A DNA stretch of 15,206 nucleotides from JBGTBQ01 sp041749275. GTDB taxonomy: Bacteria > Acidobacteriota > Blastocatellia > Pyrinomonadales > Pyrinomonadaceae. How positions within the stretch are numbered: position 1 is the first letter of the stretch; every line of letters starts with the position of its first letter. Where the stretch lies: contig JBGTBQ010000114.1 of the NCBI GenBank assembly GCA_041749275.1, positions 1 to 15,206 on the forward strand, written 5' to 3'. The notes below the pieces were generated by a model. That model did not search any database. It was not told the origin of the DNA and worked only from the letters and a program-made list of their open reading frames with translations. Below are positions 1 through 5,918 of the stretch, piece by piece. A program made the translations under genes and the position numbers.

Positions 1-5
1 ACGAT

Positions 6-32
6 GAGTGTTGAGTGACGAGTGTTGAGTGA
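6..32. repeat. Tandem 13-nt repeat GAGTGTTGAGTGA, two copies
   Basis: GAGTGTTGAGTGA occurs at 6-18 and again at 20-32, separated by one C. It resembles one arm of the low-complexity inverted repeats seen in other gaps of this window, but no complementary arm is visible nearby. If there is one, it lies beyond the left edge. No coding potential is apparent. Confidence 0.8.
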
Positions 33-40
33 TATAGCAA

Positions 41-154
41 TTTGCAATTGGATGCGACTACATCAACGACCGTTTAGAGGCGGGCCATGCCCGCCGTCTC
101 AAGTTGAACCGGCGGGCATGGCCCGCCTCTAAAACGGTCGCACCCAATTGCAAA
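41..154. repeat. Nested GC-rich inverted repeat (REP-like)
   Basis: The inner arms are 67-96 and 110-140. They are perfectly complementary except for one extra A in the right arm, and the loop is 13 nt. Each arm contains a GGCGGGC-CATG-CCCGCC-type core that is itself almost palindromic. A second, outer pair (TTTGCAATTGG-TGCG at 41-56 and its complement at 139-154) flanks the core with one mismatch and is offset by about 10 nt on the left. The nesting looks like a REPIN or miniature mobile element rather than a terminator, because no T-tract follows the stem. No transposase is nearby. Confidence 0.8.
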
Positions 155-171
155 CCGCTGTAAGTGAGAAA

Positions 172-207
172 AAAAGTCTCTACGCGCTTTTGCGCGTAGA
201 GACTTTT
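172..207 (-). terminator. Strong intrinsic terminator downstream of the S8 peptidase
   Basis: GTCTCTACGCGC (176-187) pairs perfectly with GCGCGTAGAGAC (192-203) around a TTTT loop. A-T pairs extend the stem to 172-207, about 16 bp. Read on the minus strand, the stem is followed by the complement of seven As (169-175), giving a T-run. The element starts 28 nt beyond the S8 peptidase stop codon (235-237), where a Rho-independent terminator of that transcript is expected. Weak bidirectional activity is possible. Confidence 0.9.
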
Positions 208-234
208 CGTTATCGTCGCCGTTTTATCTCTGAC

Positions 235-1689
235 TTACTTCACCGCGCCGACGGCGCGCGCGGCGTTGATGCGCCCGCCGCTGATGGTCTTGCCATTGAG
301 CGCGTCGAGCTTGTCCACCGAATCCATCAAGCGCTGCTTGAGCTGCTCGACCTTCAACTCCGGCTCGCACGACAGCACGAGGGCCGCGATGCCGGAGACG
401 ACCGGCGTTGCCATCGAGGTGCCGGAGTGCTCTTCGTAGTTGCCCCTCAGCCACGTGCTCAGAATTTCCTTGCCGGGCGCGGCGACATGCACGCTCTTCG
501 GGCCGTAGTTCGAGAAGCCGGCCAACTGGTCGCGGCGGTCGAGCGCGGCGACGCTCATCACGTTCGGGAGTTTGTAGCCCGAAGGATAGTGCGGCGTGCG
601 GTCGGTGTTGACGCTCGAATTGCCGGCGGCGGCGATGAAGAGGATGCCCTCTTCGCCCGCCTTGCGGATTACGTCTTCGAGGGCGCGCGAGCGGCGCGTC
701 GAACCCCAACTCGCGCTGATGATGCGGACGTTGACGCCCGCGCGCTTGCGCTCGATGACATAGTTGATCGCTTCAATCGCGTCCTTCGTCGTGCCGAACC
801 CGCCGGGAGACATAAAGCGGAGCGGCATGATCTCGACTTTCCAGTTGACGCCCGCGATGCCTTCGCCGTTGTCGCCGACGGCGCCGATGATGCCGGCGCA
901 GTGCGTGCCGTGGCCGTTCTCATCCATCGGGTCGGGAAGACCTTCCGCGTTGACCGCGTCAAAGCCGTGATAGTCGTCAATCTCGCCGAGGTGCTCGTCG
1001 AAGTACGGGGCGAGGCTCGCCGGGCGCGTCCAGATGTTCTCGGCGAGGTCTTGATGCGAATAGTCCACGCCGCTATCGAGCACGGCGACCACGACCTTGC
1101 TGTTGCCATGCGTCTTCAGCCACGCCGAGAGAGCGCCGACATCGGCCTGCGCCTTGCCATCGCGCCGCCCGTCGTTGTTGAGCGACCACTGCTCGCCGAA
1201 CAGCGGGTCGTTCGGCCCCCCGGCGGGCGCGTCCGCCGGGCTTTCCGGATCGGCTTCATCCGACCTTTCCGACACTTGCACATCGCCCCAGCGGTCGTAA
1301 TTCTCTTCGACGTATTCGACTTCGGGCAGTTCGGCGTACTGCTGCGCGACCATCGCGGCGGTCACGCCGTCGAGGTCATCCACGGCGACAAGGCCGTTCA
1401 CCGACTCGATCTTGTCCTCGACCTGATCGTTGCGTTCGGAGATGAGCGCGTTGATGCGCGCGGCGGAGACGCCGGAGCGGAAACGGATGAGCACCTCCGG
1501 TTCGCCGGCCTTCGCGCGGGTCTCGCGGACAGCCTCTTCATGCGGCGGATACTCGATCTGGCGGAACACGCCGCGCGTCTCGGACACGCTGTGTTTGGCG
1601 TTCCAGCGCCGCACCTGTCCGACGAAAGCCGCGACCAGAATGACCATCAACGCCAGCGATAGATGGACGATGTAATTCTTTCGGTTCAT
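235..1689 (-). CDS. Secreted or membrane-anchored S8 family (subtilisin-like) serine peptidase
   Basis: This 484-residue protein is a subtilisin-like endopeptidase, probably acting outside the cytoplasm. Residues 6-25 are hydrophobic after MNRK and form a signal peptide or N-terminal anchor. Residues ~65-130 look like an inhibitor_I9-type propeptide, with EVLIRF near the start and VEYVEEN at the end. The catalytic domain follows: Asp205 in VLDSGVD, His260 in GHGTHCAG, the oxyanion Asn357 in AAAGNSS, and Ser425 in GTSMATP, so all key residues are present. The Pro/Ala/Asp-rich stretch at ~140-162 is a likely linker near the maturation site. The ATG is preceded by GAGG with a 6-nt spacer (TAAAAA), which supports this start. 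The small gene upstream ends 35 nt before it, so the two are probably co-transcribed, and the terminator at 172-207 closes the unit. Natural substrate cannot be inferred. Confidence 0.96.
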   Translation of the reverse strand: MNRKNYIVHLSLALMVILVAAFVGQVRRWNAKHSVSETRGVFRQIEYPPHEEAVRETRAKAGEPEVLIRFRSGVSAARINALISERNDQVEDKIESVNGLVAVDDLDGVTAAMVAQQYAELPEVEYVEENYDRWGDVQVSERSDEADPESPADAPAGGPNDPLFGEQWSLNNDGRRDGKAQADVGALSAWLKTHGNSKVVVAVLDSGVDYSHQDLAENIWTRPASLAPYFDEHLGEIDDYHGFDAVNAEGLPDPMDENGHGTHCAGIIGAVGDNGEGIAGVNWKVEIMPLRFMSPGGFGTTKDAIEAINYVIERKRAGVNVRIISASWGSTRRSRALEDVIRKAGEEGILFIAAAGNSSVNTDRTPHYPSGYKLPNVMSVAALDRRDQLAGFSNYGPKSVHVAAPGKEILSTWLRGNYEEHSGTSMATPVVSGIAALVLSCEPELKVEQLKQRLMDSVDKLDALNGKTISGGRINAARAVGAVK

Positions 1690-1695
1690 TTTTTA

Positions 1696-1699
1696 CCTC
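1696..1699 (-). promoter_or_regulatory. Ribosome binding site of the S8 peptidase
   Basis: On the minus strand GAGG is followed by TAAAAA and then ATG. This is one of the few clear Shine-Dalgarno sequences in the window and fixes the start at 1689. Confidence 0.75.
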
Positions 1700-1724
1700 A
1701 CAACTTCCCGAAAAACCTTGAGCC

Positions 1725-2000
1725 TCAGACGCGATAGTTCGCGCCCTTGAATTTGTAAAGCCGCAACTGATTACGGTCGGCGCGGTACTCGTAAGACTTG
1801 CCTCCGACGCCGAGGCGGATGCGCCAGCCCGAAGTAATCATCATGCTGCTCATCTCGCCGCCGACGGGAGCGCCCAACGCGCCATCCGGAAAATCGGCCT
1901 CTTCGACCGACTCCTCTTTAACCTCGCTCTCAGGCAGACCGACGCGCTTCGCCAGATCGGCCCGTGCCCGCTTGACCGCTTCTTCCTTGCTCTGTGCCAT
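1725..2000 (-). CDS. Small hypothetical protein, 91 aa
   Basis: I do not recognise a named family with certainty. From the ATG at 2000 the protein begins MAQSKEEAVKRARADLAKRVG and is 91 residues. It has a charged helical N-terminal half and a C-terminal half with alternating hydrophobic residues (WRIRLGV, KSYEYRADR) that suggests beta strands. The order 'A-x-DLA-x-R-x-G, (W/F)PD-x-x-LG-x-P, G-x-M, PG/SGWRI-x-L, YEYR' recalls short domains seen in secreted proteins of Chloroflexi and other phyla, here without their usual Trp and Cys and without a signal peptide. That comparison is from memory. The reading frame stays open to an upstream GTG at 2030 (101 aa), but the ATG gives the more natural N-terminus and a weak GGAG-like site precedes it. 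It lies 35 nt before the S8 peptidase gene, so a functional link is possible but unproven. Confidence 0.72.
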   Translation of the reverse strand: MAQSKEEAVKRARADLAKRVGLPESEVKEESVEEADFPDGALGAPVGGEMSSMMITSGWRIRLGVGGKSYEYRADRNQLRLYKFKGANYRV

Positions 2001-2144
2001 CTTCGGCTCACGCTCCGTGGAAAGGTTCACGTCACTTTATACGTGTCGGGACGCCGCCACGTTTTCTCTACTTCAACGCCGACACGGATATTCTGCGCCC
2101 GCCCGAAAAAAAAGGCAAAAGAAAGTGGTGAGTTTGAACGCGTC

Positions 2145-2166
2145 AGACCTCCCGTTACCGCGGGCG
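2145..2166. repeat. Degenerate REP-like unit related to the hairpin at 8881-8956
   Basis: Read on the minus strand, this 22-nt stretch matches 8890-8911 on the plus strand at 19 of 22 positions. The shared pattern is CGCC-GCGGTA-CGGG-GGTCT. Only one arm is present here, so it may be a decayed solo copy. Confidence 0.6.
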
Positions 2167-2191
2167 ACTCTGCCCGGCAATGGCTGCGTCT

Positions 2192-2212
2192 GGAAACTGG
2201 AAACTGAAAACT
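2192..2212. repeat. Tandem heptamer GGAAACT, GGAAACT, GAAAACT
   Basis: Three tandem copies of a 7-nt unit lie immediately downstream of the rsmE stop codon (2215-2217, minus strand). It is another low-complexity word in an intergenic gap, like those flanking prmA, era and the glycosyltransferase. The rest of the gap at 2001-2214 holds an A8 run and the REP-like fragment at 2145-2166, and no gene. Confidence 0.75.
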
Positions 2213-2214
2213 CA

Positions 2215-2991
2215 CTACTTCATGTCTCCAAAGGAGTGTTGCAGCAGGGCCGTCACAACGATGGCCGCCGTCTCTGCGCGCAGGACGCGCCCGCCGAGCG
2301 TGACGACTGTCCAACCGCACTGTTTCGCCTGCTCTATCTCTTCGTCCTCCCAACCGCCCTCCGGCCCGACGAGCGCGACGATTGACGAAGGCCGCGCTTT
2401 CGTCAACGTCGCCGCCGCGACTTCCGCCAGCGTGACGCCGCCGCGTTCCGCGAACATGAGATGCATCTCGTCGCTGTCCTCGCCCGCCGCGAGCAGGGAA
2501 GAGAAGTTTGCGGGCGTTTCGACGGCGGGGACGCGCGCGCGCCCCGACTGCTTGCAGGCTTCGAGCGCGAGCCGCCGCCAACGCTCGACGCGGCGGGCCG
2601 CGTCTCCCTCATCGCGCAATCGCACGTCGGCGCGGCGGGTGACGACCGGAACGATGCGCGACGCGCCCAACTCCGTCGCCTTCTGCACGACGAGATCGAA
2701 TTTCTCGCCCTTCAACAGCGCGACGGCGAGGGTCAGCTCAAGCGGCGACTCCGCGCACAATGGTTCGGCGGGCGCGCGCACTTCGAGCCGCGCTCTGTCC
2801 GACCCACGACGCCCGGCATCAACGACGATGCACGCGAACTCGCGCCCCGCGCCATCGAAGACGAACGCCTCGTCGCCCGCGCGCAGCCGCAACACCTCGC
2901 GCAGATGGCGCGACTCCTCAACCGACAATTCAACCTCCGCGCCGCCGGGCGCGAACGATTCGGGCGGAGCATGGAATCTGCGACGGGGCAT
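2215..2991 (-). CDS. rsmE: 16S rRNA (uracil1498-N3)-methyltransferase RsmE
   Basis: RsmE is a SPOUT-class methyltransferase that uses S-adenosylmethionine to methylate U1498 of 16S rRNA in the 30S subunit. The 258-residue length is normal for the family. The N-terminal PUA-like RNA-binding part contains SRHLREVLRLRAGD (27-40). The SPOUT core shows KGEKFDLVVQKATELGA (94-110), the RW-x-x-LALEACKQSGR region (137-151), GPEGGW (209-214) and the trefoil-knot cofactor loop LGGRVLRAETA (232-242). All hallmark motifs are intact. No convincing Shine-Dalgarno sequence precedes the ATG. It lies 80 nt downstream of prmA on the same strand, an association seen widely in bacteria, and the gap contains an inverted repeat. 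The C-terminal Met-Lys and stop abut the GGAAACT tandem repeat. Confidence 0.96.
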   Translation of the reverse strand: MPRRRFHAPPESFAPGGAEVELSVEESRHLREVLRLRAGDEAFVFDGAGREFACIVVDAGRRGSDRARLEVRAPAEPLCAESPLELTLAVALLKGEKFDLVVQKATELGASRIVPVVTRRADVRLRDEGDAARRVERWRRLALEACKQSGRARVPAVETPANFSSLLAAGEDSDEMHLMFAERGGVTLAEVAAATLTKARPSSIVALVGPEGGWEDEEIEQAKQCGWTVVTLGGRVLRAETAAIVVTALLQHSFGDMK

Positions 2992-3001
2992 ACAAAAAGC
3001 T

Positions 3002-3082
3002 GGCGGCAGACGGAAAAGAAATCTCGGTTTTCAACTTTGAGATTGCAAATTCTCAAAATCGCTTTAACTGCCTACTGCCGCC
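3002..3082. repeat. Inverted repeat spanning the prmA stop and the prmA-rsmE gap
   Basis: The left arm GGCGGCAGACGG (3002-3013) pairs with CCTACTGCCGCC (3071-3082) at 10 of 12 positions. The AT-rich centre contains AATCTC and CAAATT words. The right arm lies over the last prmA codons, so the repeat supplies the Gly-Arg-Gln-stop end of the protein. The architecture is the same as in the repeats at 3931-4021, 11189-11307 and 13894-14013. Confidence 0.6.
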
Positions 3083-3929
3083 CGCCTACTGTTATCCCCA
3101 CCCACTCGCCGTCACGTGTGACTTCGTGAGCGTCCGCGCCGAGTTCGCGGAGGCGGGAGAGCACTGCATCGGCTTGTGTGTCGAGGATGCCGGAGAGGAT
3201 CAGGTTTTCACGCGCGGCGGCGAGGAGCGCGGGCAGCAGCGGCAGGATCACGTCCGCCGTCAGGTTCGCGCAGACCATCTCGGCGGGCGACGCGCTCTCG
3301 TCGAGCGTGCCGACGCGGAAGTTGATGAGTTCGGCGACGCCGTTCAGCACCGCGTTATCGTGTGCTACGCGAACGGCCACGGGGTCTGTGTCGCACACCT
3401 CGACGCGAGCGCCGGGACGGAGTTTAGCGGCGGCGATGGCGAGAATGCCGGTGCCGGTTCCCACGTCGAGAAAACTCTCGCCGCGAAAATGTTTTTCGAT
3501 AGCGACGAGACACAGCCGCGTCGTCTCGTGCGTGCCCGTCCCGAAGGCCATGCCCGGCTCGATGTAGATGACATGGCGCGCACCGCTGTTCTCAACTTCG
3601 CTCCACGGCGGCGCGATGATGAAGGCTGCGCCCACCTCGACGGGCCGCCAATCCTTCTTCCACTCCGCGAGCCAATCCGCGTCCGCGACCTCGCGGAAAC
3701 TCATGCCGCGCACGTCCGACGATTCCAGTCCGTAAATCCGCAACGCCTCGAAGAGCGCCGCCCGCACCTGCTCGACCCGCGGCGGCGCGTCGAAGTAGGC
3801 CGAGACGTGCGCCGCGTCGCCGTCTTCATCCACGAACTCCGTCCCCAGCGCGCCCGCCTCCATCAGCGCATATTCCACGGCCTCGCGCGCCTGCGGCGTG
3901 AGCGTTATGTCGAGTGCATACCACTGCAT
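3072..3929 (-). CDS. prmA: Ribosomal protein L11 methyltransferase PrmA
   Basis: PrmA transfers methyl groups from S-adenosylmethionine to lysines and the N-terminus of ribosomal protein L11 before 50S assembly. The 285-residue length is typical. Residues 1-~75 form the small N-terminal L11-recognition domain (WYALDITLTPQAREAVE onward). The linker holds WLAEWKKDWRP (86-96). The class I methyltransferase core shows EPGMAFGTGTHETTRLC (124-140), the cofactor loop LDVGTGTGILAIAA (154-167), the acidic residue region VCDTDPVAV (178-186), and ANLTADVI (221-228), which holds the family's catalytic Asn at 222. Everything expected is present. The ATG at 3929 begins MQWYAL, the natural family start, though no clear ribosome binding site is visible. 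The final GRQ-stop is encoded by the arm of an intergenic repeat. Era lies 97 nt upstream and rsmE 80 nt downstream, giving a ribosome-biogenesis block. Confidence 0.96.
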   Translation of the reverse strand: MQWYALDITLTPQAREAVEYALMEAGALGTEFVDEDGDAAHVSAYFDAPPRVEQVRAALFEALRIYGLESSDVRGMSFREVADADWLAEWKKDWRPVEVGAAFIIAPPWSEVENSGARHVIYIEPGMAFGTGTHETTRLCLVAIEKHFRGESFLDVGTGTGILAIAAAKLRPGARVEVCDTDPVAVRVAHDNAVLNGVAELINFRVGTLDESASPAEMVCANLTADVILPLLPALLAAARENLILSGILDTQADAVLSRLRELGADAHEVTRDGEWVGITVGGRQ

Positions 3930-3930
3930 A

Positions 3931-4039
3931 GAGGGATGAAGGATAAAGGATGAGGAATGAAGTAGACGAAGTGGATGACTCAGTTGACGCTTTCACTCAA
4001 CCCTTTCATCCTTCATCCCTCATCCCTCATCCTTTTTCA
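3931..4039. repeat. Low-complexity inverted repeat GGATGA/TCATCC between era and prmA
   Basis: GAGGGATGAAGGAT (3931-3944) pairs perfectly with 4008-4021, and GGATGA-type words continue on the left to about 3961 and TCATCC-type words on the right to 4039. The centre (3962-4003) contains GACTCAGTTGAC and TCACTCAA. The right flank covers the last three era codons and stop (EKG-stop), and the left arm begins 1 nt beyond the prmA ATG, inside its leader. It could fold in the era-prmA transcript. No T-tract marks it as an intrinsic terminator. Confidence 0.75.
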
Positions 4040-4956
4040 TTAATGCCCATCTCGCTCAGCGCGCGCGGCGAGTCGCGCCAGCCCTCTTCGACCTTGACGA
4101 AGAGTTCGAGGTGGACGCGGTGGCCGACGAGGCGCTCGATGTCTTGGCGGGCGCGCGTGCCGACCTCCTTGATGCGCTCGCCGGCACGCCCGATGATGAT
4201 CTTCTTCTGCGAGGGGCGCTCGACGTAGATGGCGCAGTAGATGCGCGCGAGAAATTCGCTCACCTGCTCGTAGCGCTCGGTGACGACCGCCGTCACGTAG
4301 GGAATCTCCTCGCCCGTCACGCGCAGGATTTTCTCGCGCACCAACTCGGCGGCGAGCACGCGCAAAGGTTGATCGGTCAGCTCGTCCTCGCCGAAGACCG
4401 CGTCGCCCACGGGCAGATTTTTGATGATCTCACGCGCGAGCACGTCCACCATGTCGCCGGTCTTCGCCGAGAGCGGAATGACGCCGCGCCACTCGTGCTC
4501 GCTCGTGTACCACTCCATGAGCGGCAGGAGCTTCGACTTGTCTTCGAGCTTGTCGGTCTTGTTGAGCAGGAGCAGCGCGGGCTTCGCCGACTGTTTGAAG
4601 AGGTCGAGGACGAAGCGGTCGCCGTTGCCCGTCGGGGCCGAGGCGTCGCGCAGGAGGAGCAGCAGGTCAACGCCTTCGAGCGCGTCGTGGACGGCGGCCA
4701 TCATGCGGCGGTTCAAAAGATAACCGGGCTGGTGGACGCCGGGCGTGTCCACGAGAACGATCTGCCCTTCGGGCCGCGTGATGACGCCGCGAATCTGGTG
4801 GCGCGTCGTCTGCGGCTTGTTCGACACGGCGGCGATCTTCTCGCCGACCAGCCGGTTCAGCAACGTTGACTTGCCGGCGTTCGGTCGCCCGATGAGCGCG
4901 ACGTAGCCGCTGCGGTAGTCCGCGGAGCGCGGCGGGTTGTTGACCTTTGATTTCAT
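4027..4956 (-). CDS. era: GTPase Era, ribosome maturation
   Basis: Era binds the 3' end of 16S rRNA and couples GTP hydrolysis to 30S maturation. The 309-residue protein has the full GTPase set: P-loop GRPNAGKS (23-30), switch I Thr around QTTRHQ (49-54), DTPG (70-73), NKTD (132-135) and SAK (163-165). The C-terminal KH RNA-binding domain shows IIIGRAGERIKEVG (253-266) and the Era signature LFVKVEEGWRDSPRALSEMG (285-304). The first ~15 residues (MKSKVNNPPRSADYR) are slightly longer than in many Era proteins. The ATG is preceded by GAAGAG with a short spacer. The nucleotidyltransferase gene upstream ends 15 nt before this start, so Era is probably the last gene of a three-gene unit there and may share its transcript. 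The Glu-Lys-Gly-stop end falls in a TCATCC repeat tract. Confidence 0.97.
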   Translation of the reverse strand: MKSKVNNPPRSADYRSGYVALIGRPNAGKSTLLNRLVGEKIAAVSNKPQTTRHQIRGVITRPEGQIVLVDTPGVHQPGYLLNRRMMAAVHDALEGVDLLLLLRDASAPTGNGDRFVLDLFKQSAKPALLLLNKTDKLEDKSKLLPLMEWYTSEHEWRGVIPLSAKTGDMVDVLAREIIKNLPVGDAVFGEDELTDQPLRVLAAELVREKILRVTGEEIPYVTAVVTERYEQVSEFLARIYCAIYVERPSQKKIIIGRAGERIKEVGTRARQDIERLVGHRVHLELFVKVEEGWRDSPRALSEMGINEKG

Positions 4957-4971
4957 GTGAACTCTTCGACG

Positions 4972-5562
4972 TTAAATCCGAAGCGCGTGCTTTTGCAACA
5001 GTCTCTCCAAGCTGGCTGTCAGTTCCGGCATCTCAAGCGCCGAAGCGAATTCCTCCGTCCAGTACCGCACGCGCGCCAGATCGAGGTTTTTCCGCACAGT
5101 CAAGATGGCCTCGATATCAATCAGGTCTTTCGCCCTCTGCGCCACGGCCTTGGTGATGATGAGGTCTTCGGGGGTGGGCACTTTAAGCTCCATCTCGCCG
5201 ACCGGCAGGCTGATGGCGCGCTCAATCATCTCTCGCTCGAACGGCAGTCCGCCACAGGAAATGTCAATGCTAATCCCGCTCACGCGATGGCGGAGCAGCA
5301 GGACGCGCGCCCGCGCCGCGAATTCCAAAGCCTCGCCGATGCGCGGTGTGAACCCGTAGCCTTCGCCGGCGCTGATGAACGAAGCCCACAGGGATTCATC
5401 AAGCCAGATGACTACATCTATATCTTGCGTGGCGCGGGGGAAAGCTAAGAGCGAGACGGCGACGCCGCCGATGGCCGCGTAGGGAACATGCTCGGACTCC
5501 AGCCAGCGCGTGAGCGCGTGCAACGTCGCCTCGAACGAGACGGGCAGGCCGGCTTCAGACAT
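4972..5562 (-). CDS. AbiEii/MNT-like nucleotidyltransferase fold protein
   Basis: This 196-residue protein has the minimal nucleotidyltransferase pattern of the DNA polymerase beta superfamily, closest in style to AbiEii/DUF6036 proteins. It shows IGGVAVSLLAFPRATQDIDV (31-50) with metal-ligand candidates Asp47 and Asp49, a likely third Asp100 in ISIDIS, and the typical C-terminal PEDLIITKAVAQRAKDLIDI (131-150). All three acidic residues are present, so it is probably active. Relatives include type IV toxin-antitoxin and abortive-infection nucleotidyltransferases that modify tRNA or proteins, but many are uncharacterised and the target is unknown here. Its ATG overlaps the stop of the small upstream gene by 8 nt (ATGTCTGA), implying translational coupling. 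Era starts 15 nt downstream, an unusual place for a toxin-like gene. Confidence 0.85.
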   Translation of the reverse strand: MSEAGLPVSFEATLHALTRWLESEHVPYAAIGGVAVSLLAFPRATQDIDVVIWLDESLWASFISAGEGYGFTPRIGEALEFAARARVLLLRHRVSGISIDISCGGLPFEREMIERAISLPVGEMELKVPTPEDLIITKAVAQRAKDLIDIEAILTVRKNLDLARVRYWTEEFASALEMPELTASLERLLQKHALRI

Positions 5563-5809
5563 GCAACATCTCTCTCAAACGTCGCCATCGCTCACGGACT
5601 TCCGCCTCGCCCTCTTCCAAACCTTTCGTCCAGCCAAAGGACTGCCCGGCCTCGTACATCAAGGCCAGTTGCCGGAGTTTGAGCGCAGGCGTCGTGTTCC
5701 GTGCCTCTTCGGCGACGAGGTCGTTGACAGCTTTCCACCGCGCTTTGAATTGTAGAGCCTCGTCTCTCGTCACAGCGTTCAAGCCTCCGAGCGTGCTCGT
5801 CAGACGCAT
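5555..5809 (-). CDS. Small partner protein of the nucleotidyltransferase, antitoxin-like by position
   Basis: This 84-residue protein has no domain I can name with confidence. It is highly charged and looks helical, with a central FKARWKAVNDLVAEEARNTT (21-40), then KLRQLALMYEAGQSFGW and a Glu/Arg-rich tail. Short ORFs of this type (a 'RW-x-x-VN ... K-x-RQL' pattern) are, as I recall, found immediately ahead of DUF6036/AbiEii-like nucleotidyltransferases, which matches its position. The 8-nt overlap with the downstream gene favours fixed stoichiometry, as in two-component toxin-antitoxin modules. It has no signal peptide or membrane segment. The start is the first ATG in the frame, and no good ribosome binding site is visible. 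An antitoxin role is inferred from position and size only. Confidence 0.75.
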   Translation of the reverse strand: MRLTSTLGGLNAVTRDEALQFKARWKAVNDLVAEEARNTTPALKLRQLALMYEAGQSFGWTKGLEEGEAEVRERWRRLREMLHV

Positions 5810-5918
5810 TCTATCAAATCAGCCGACAGGAGGGAGCGGCGCGGCAGCCGATGTCATCGGGCGACTGAAGCGTTCCGGTTCCCGCCGCCAAACGATAACA
5901 CGATGGCCCCCCGCTTCG

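Noticed and set aside
148..1662. Plus-strand open frame of 504 codons opposite the S8 peptidase
   Set aside because: It is a GC-rich shadow of a gene with a complete catalytic triad on the other strand. Its product is Arg/Ala/Asp/Val-rich with no recognisable domain, and it starts inside the terminator hairpin.
2028..2030. GTG start giving a 101-aa version of the small gene at 1725-2000
   Set aside because: It adds ten residues without a good ribosome binding site, and the internal ATG gives a more natural N-terminus. It is not excluded.
2104..2112. A8 run considered as the T-tract of a minus-strand terminator after rsmE
   Set aside because: No stem can be formed immediately upstream of the run on the minus strand.
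4972..5809. Firm call of a type IV toxin-antitoxin system
   Set aside because: The nucleotidyltransferase fold is clear, but the small partner lacks an identifiable antitoxin domain, so the call is kept as a hypothesis.
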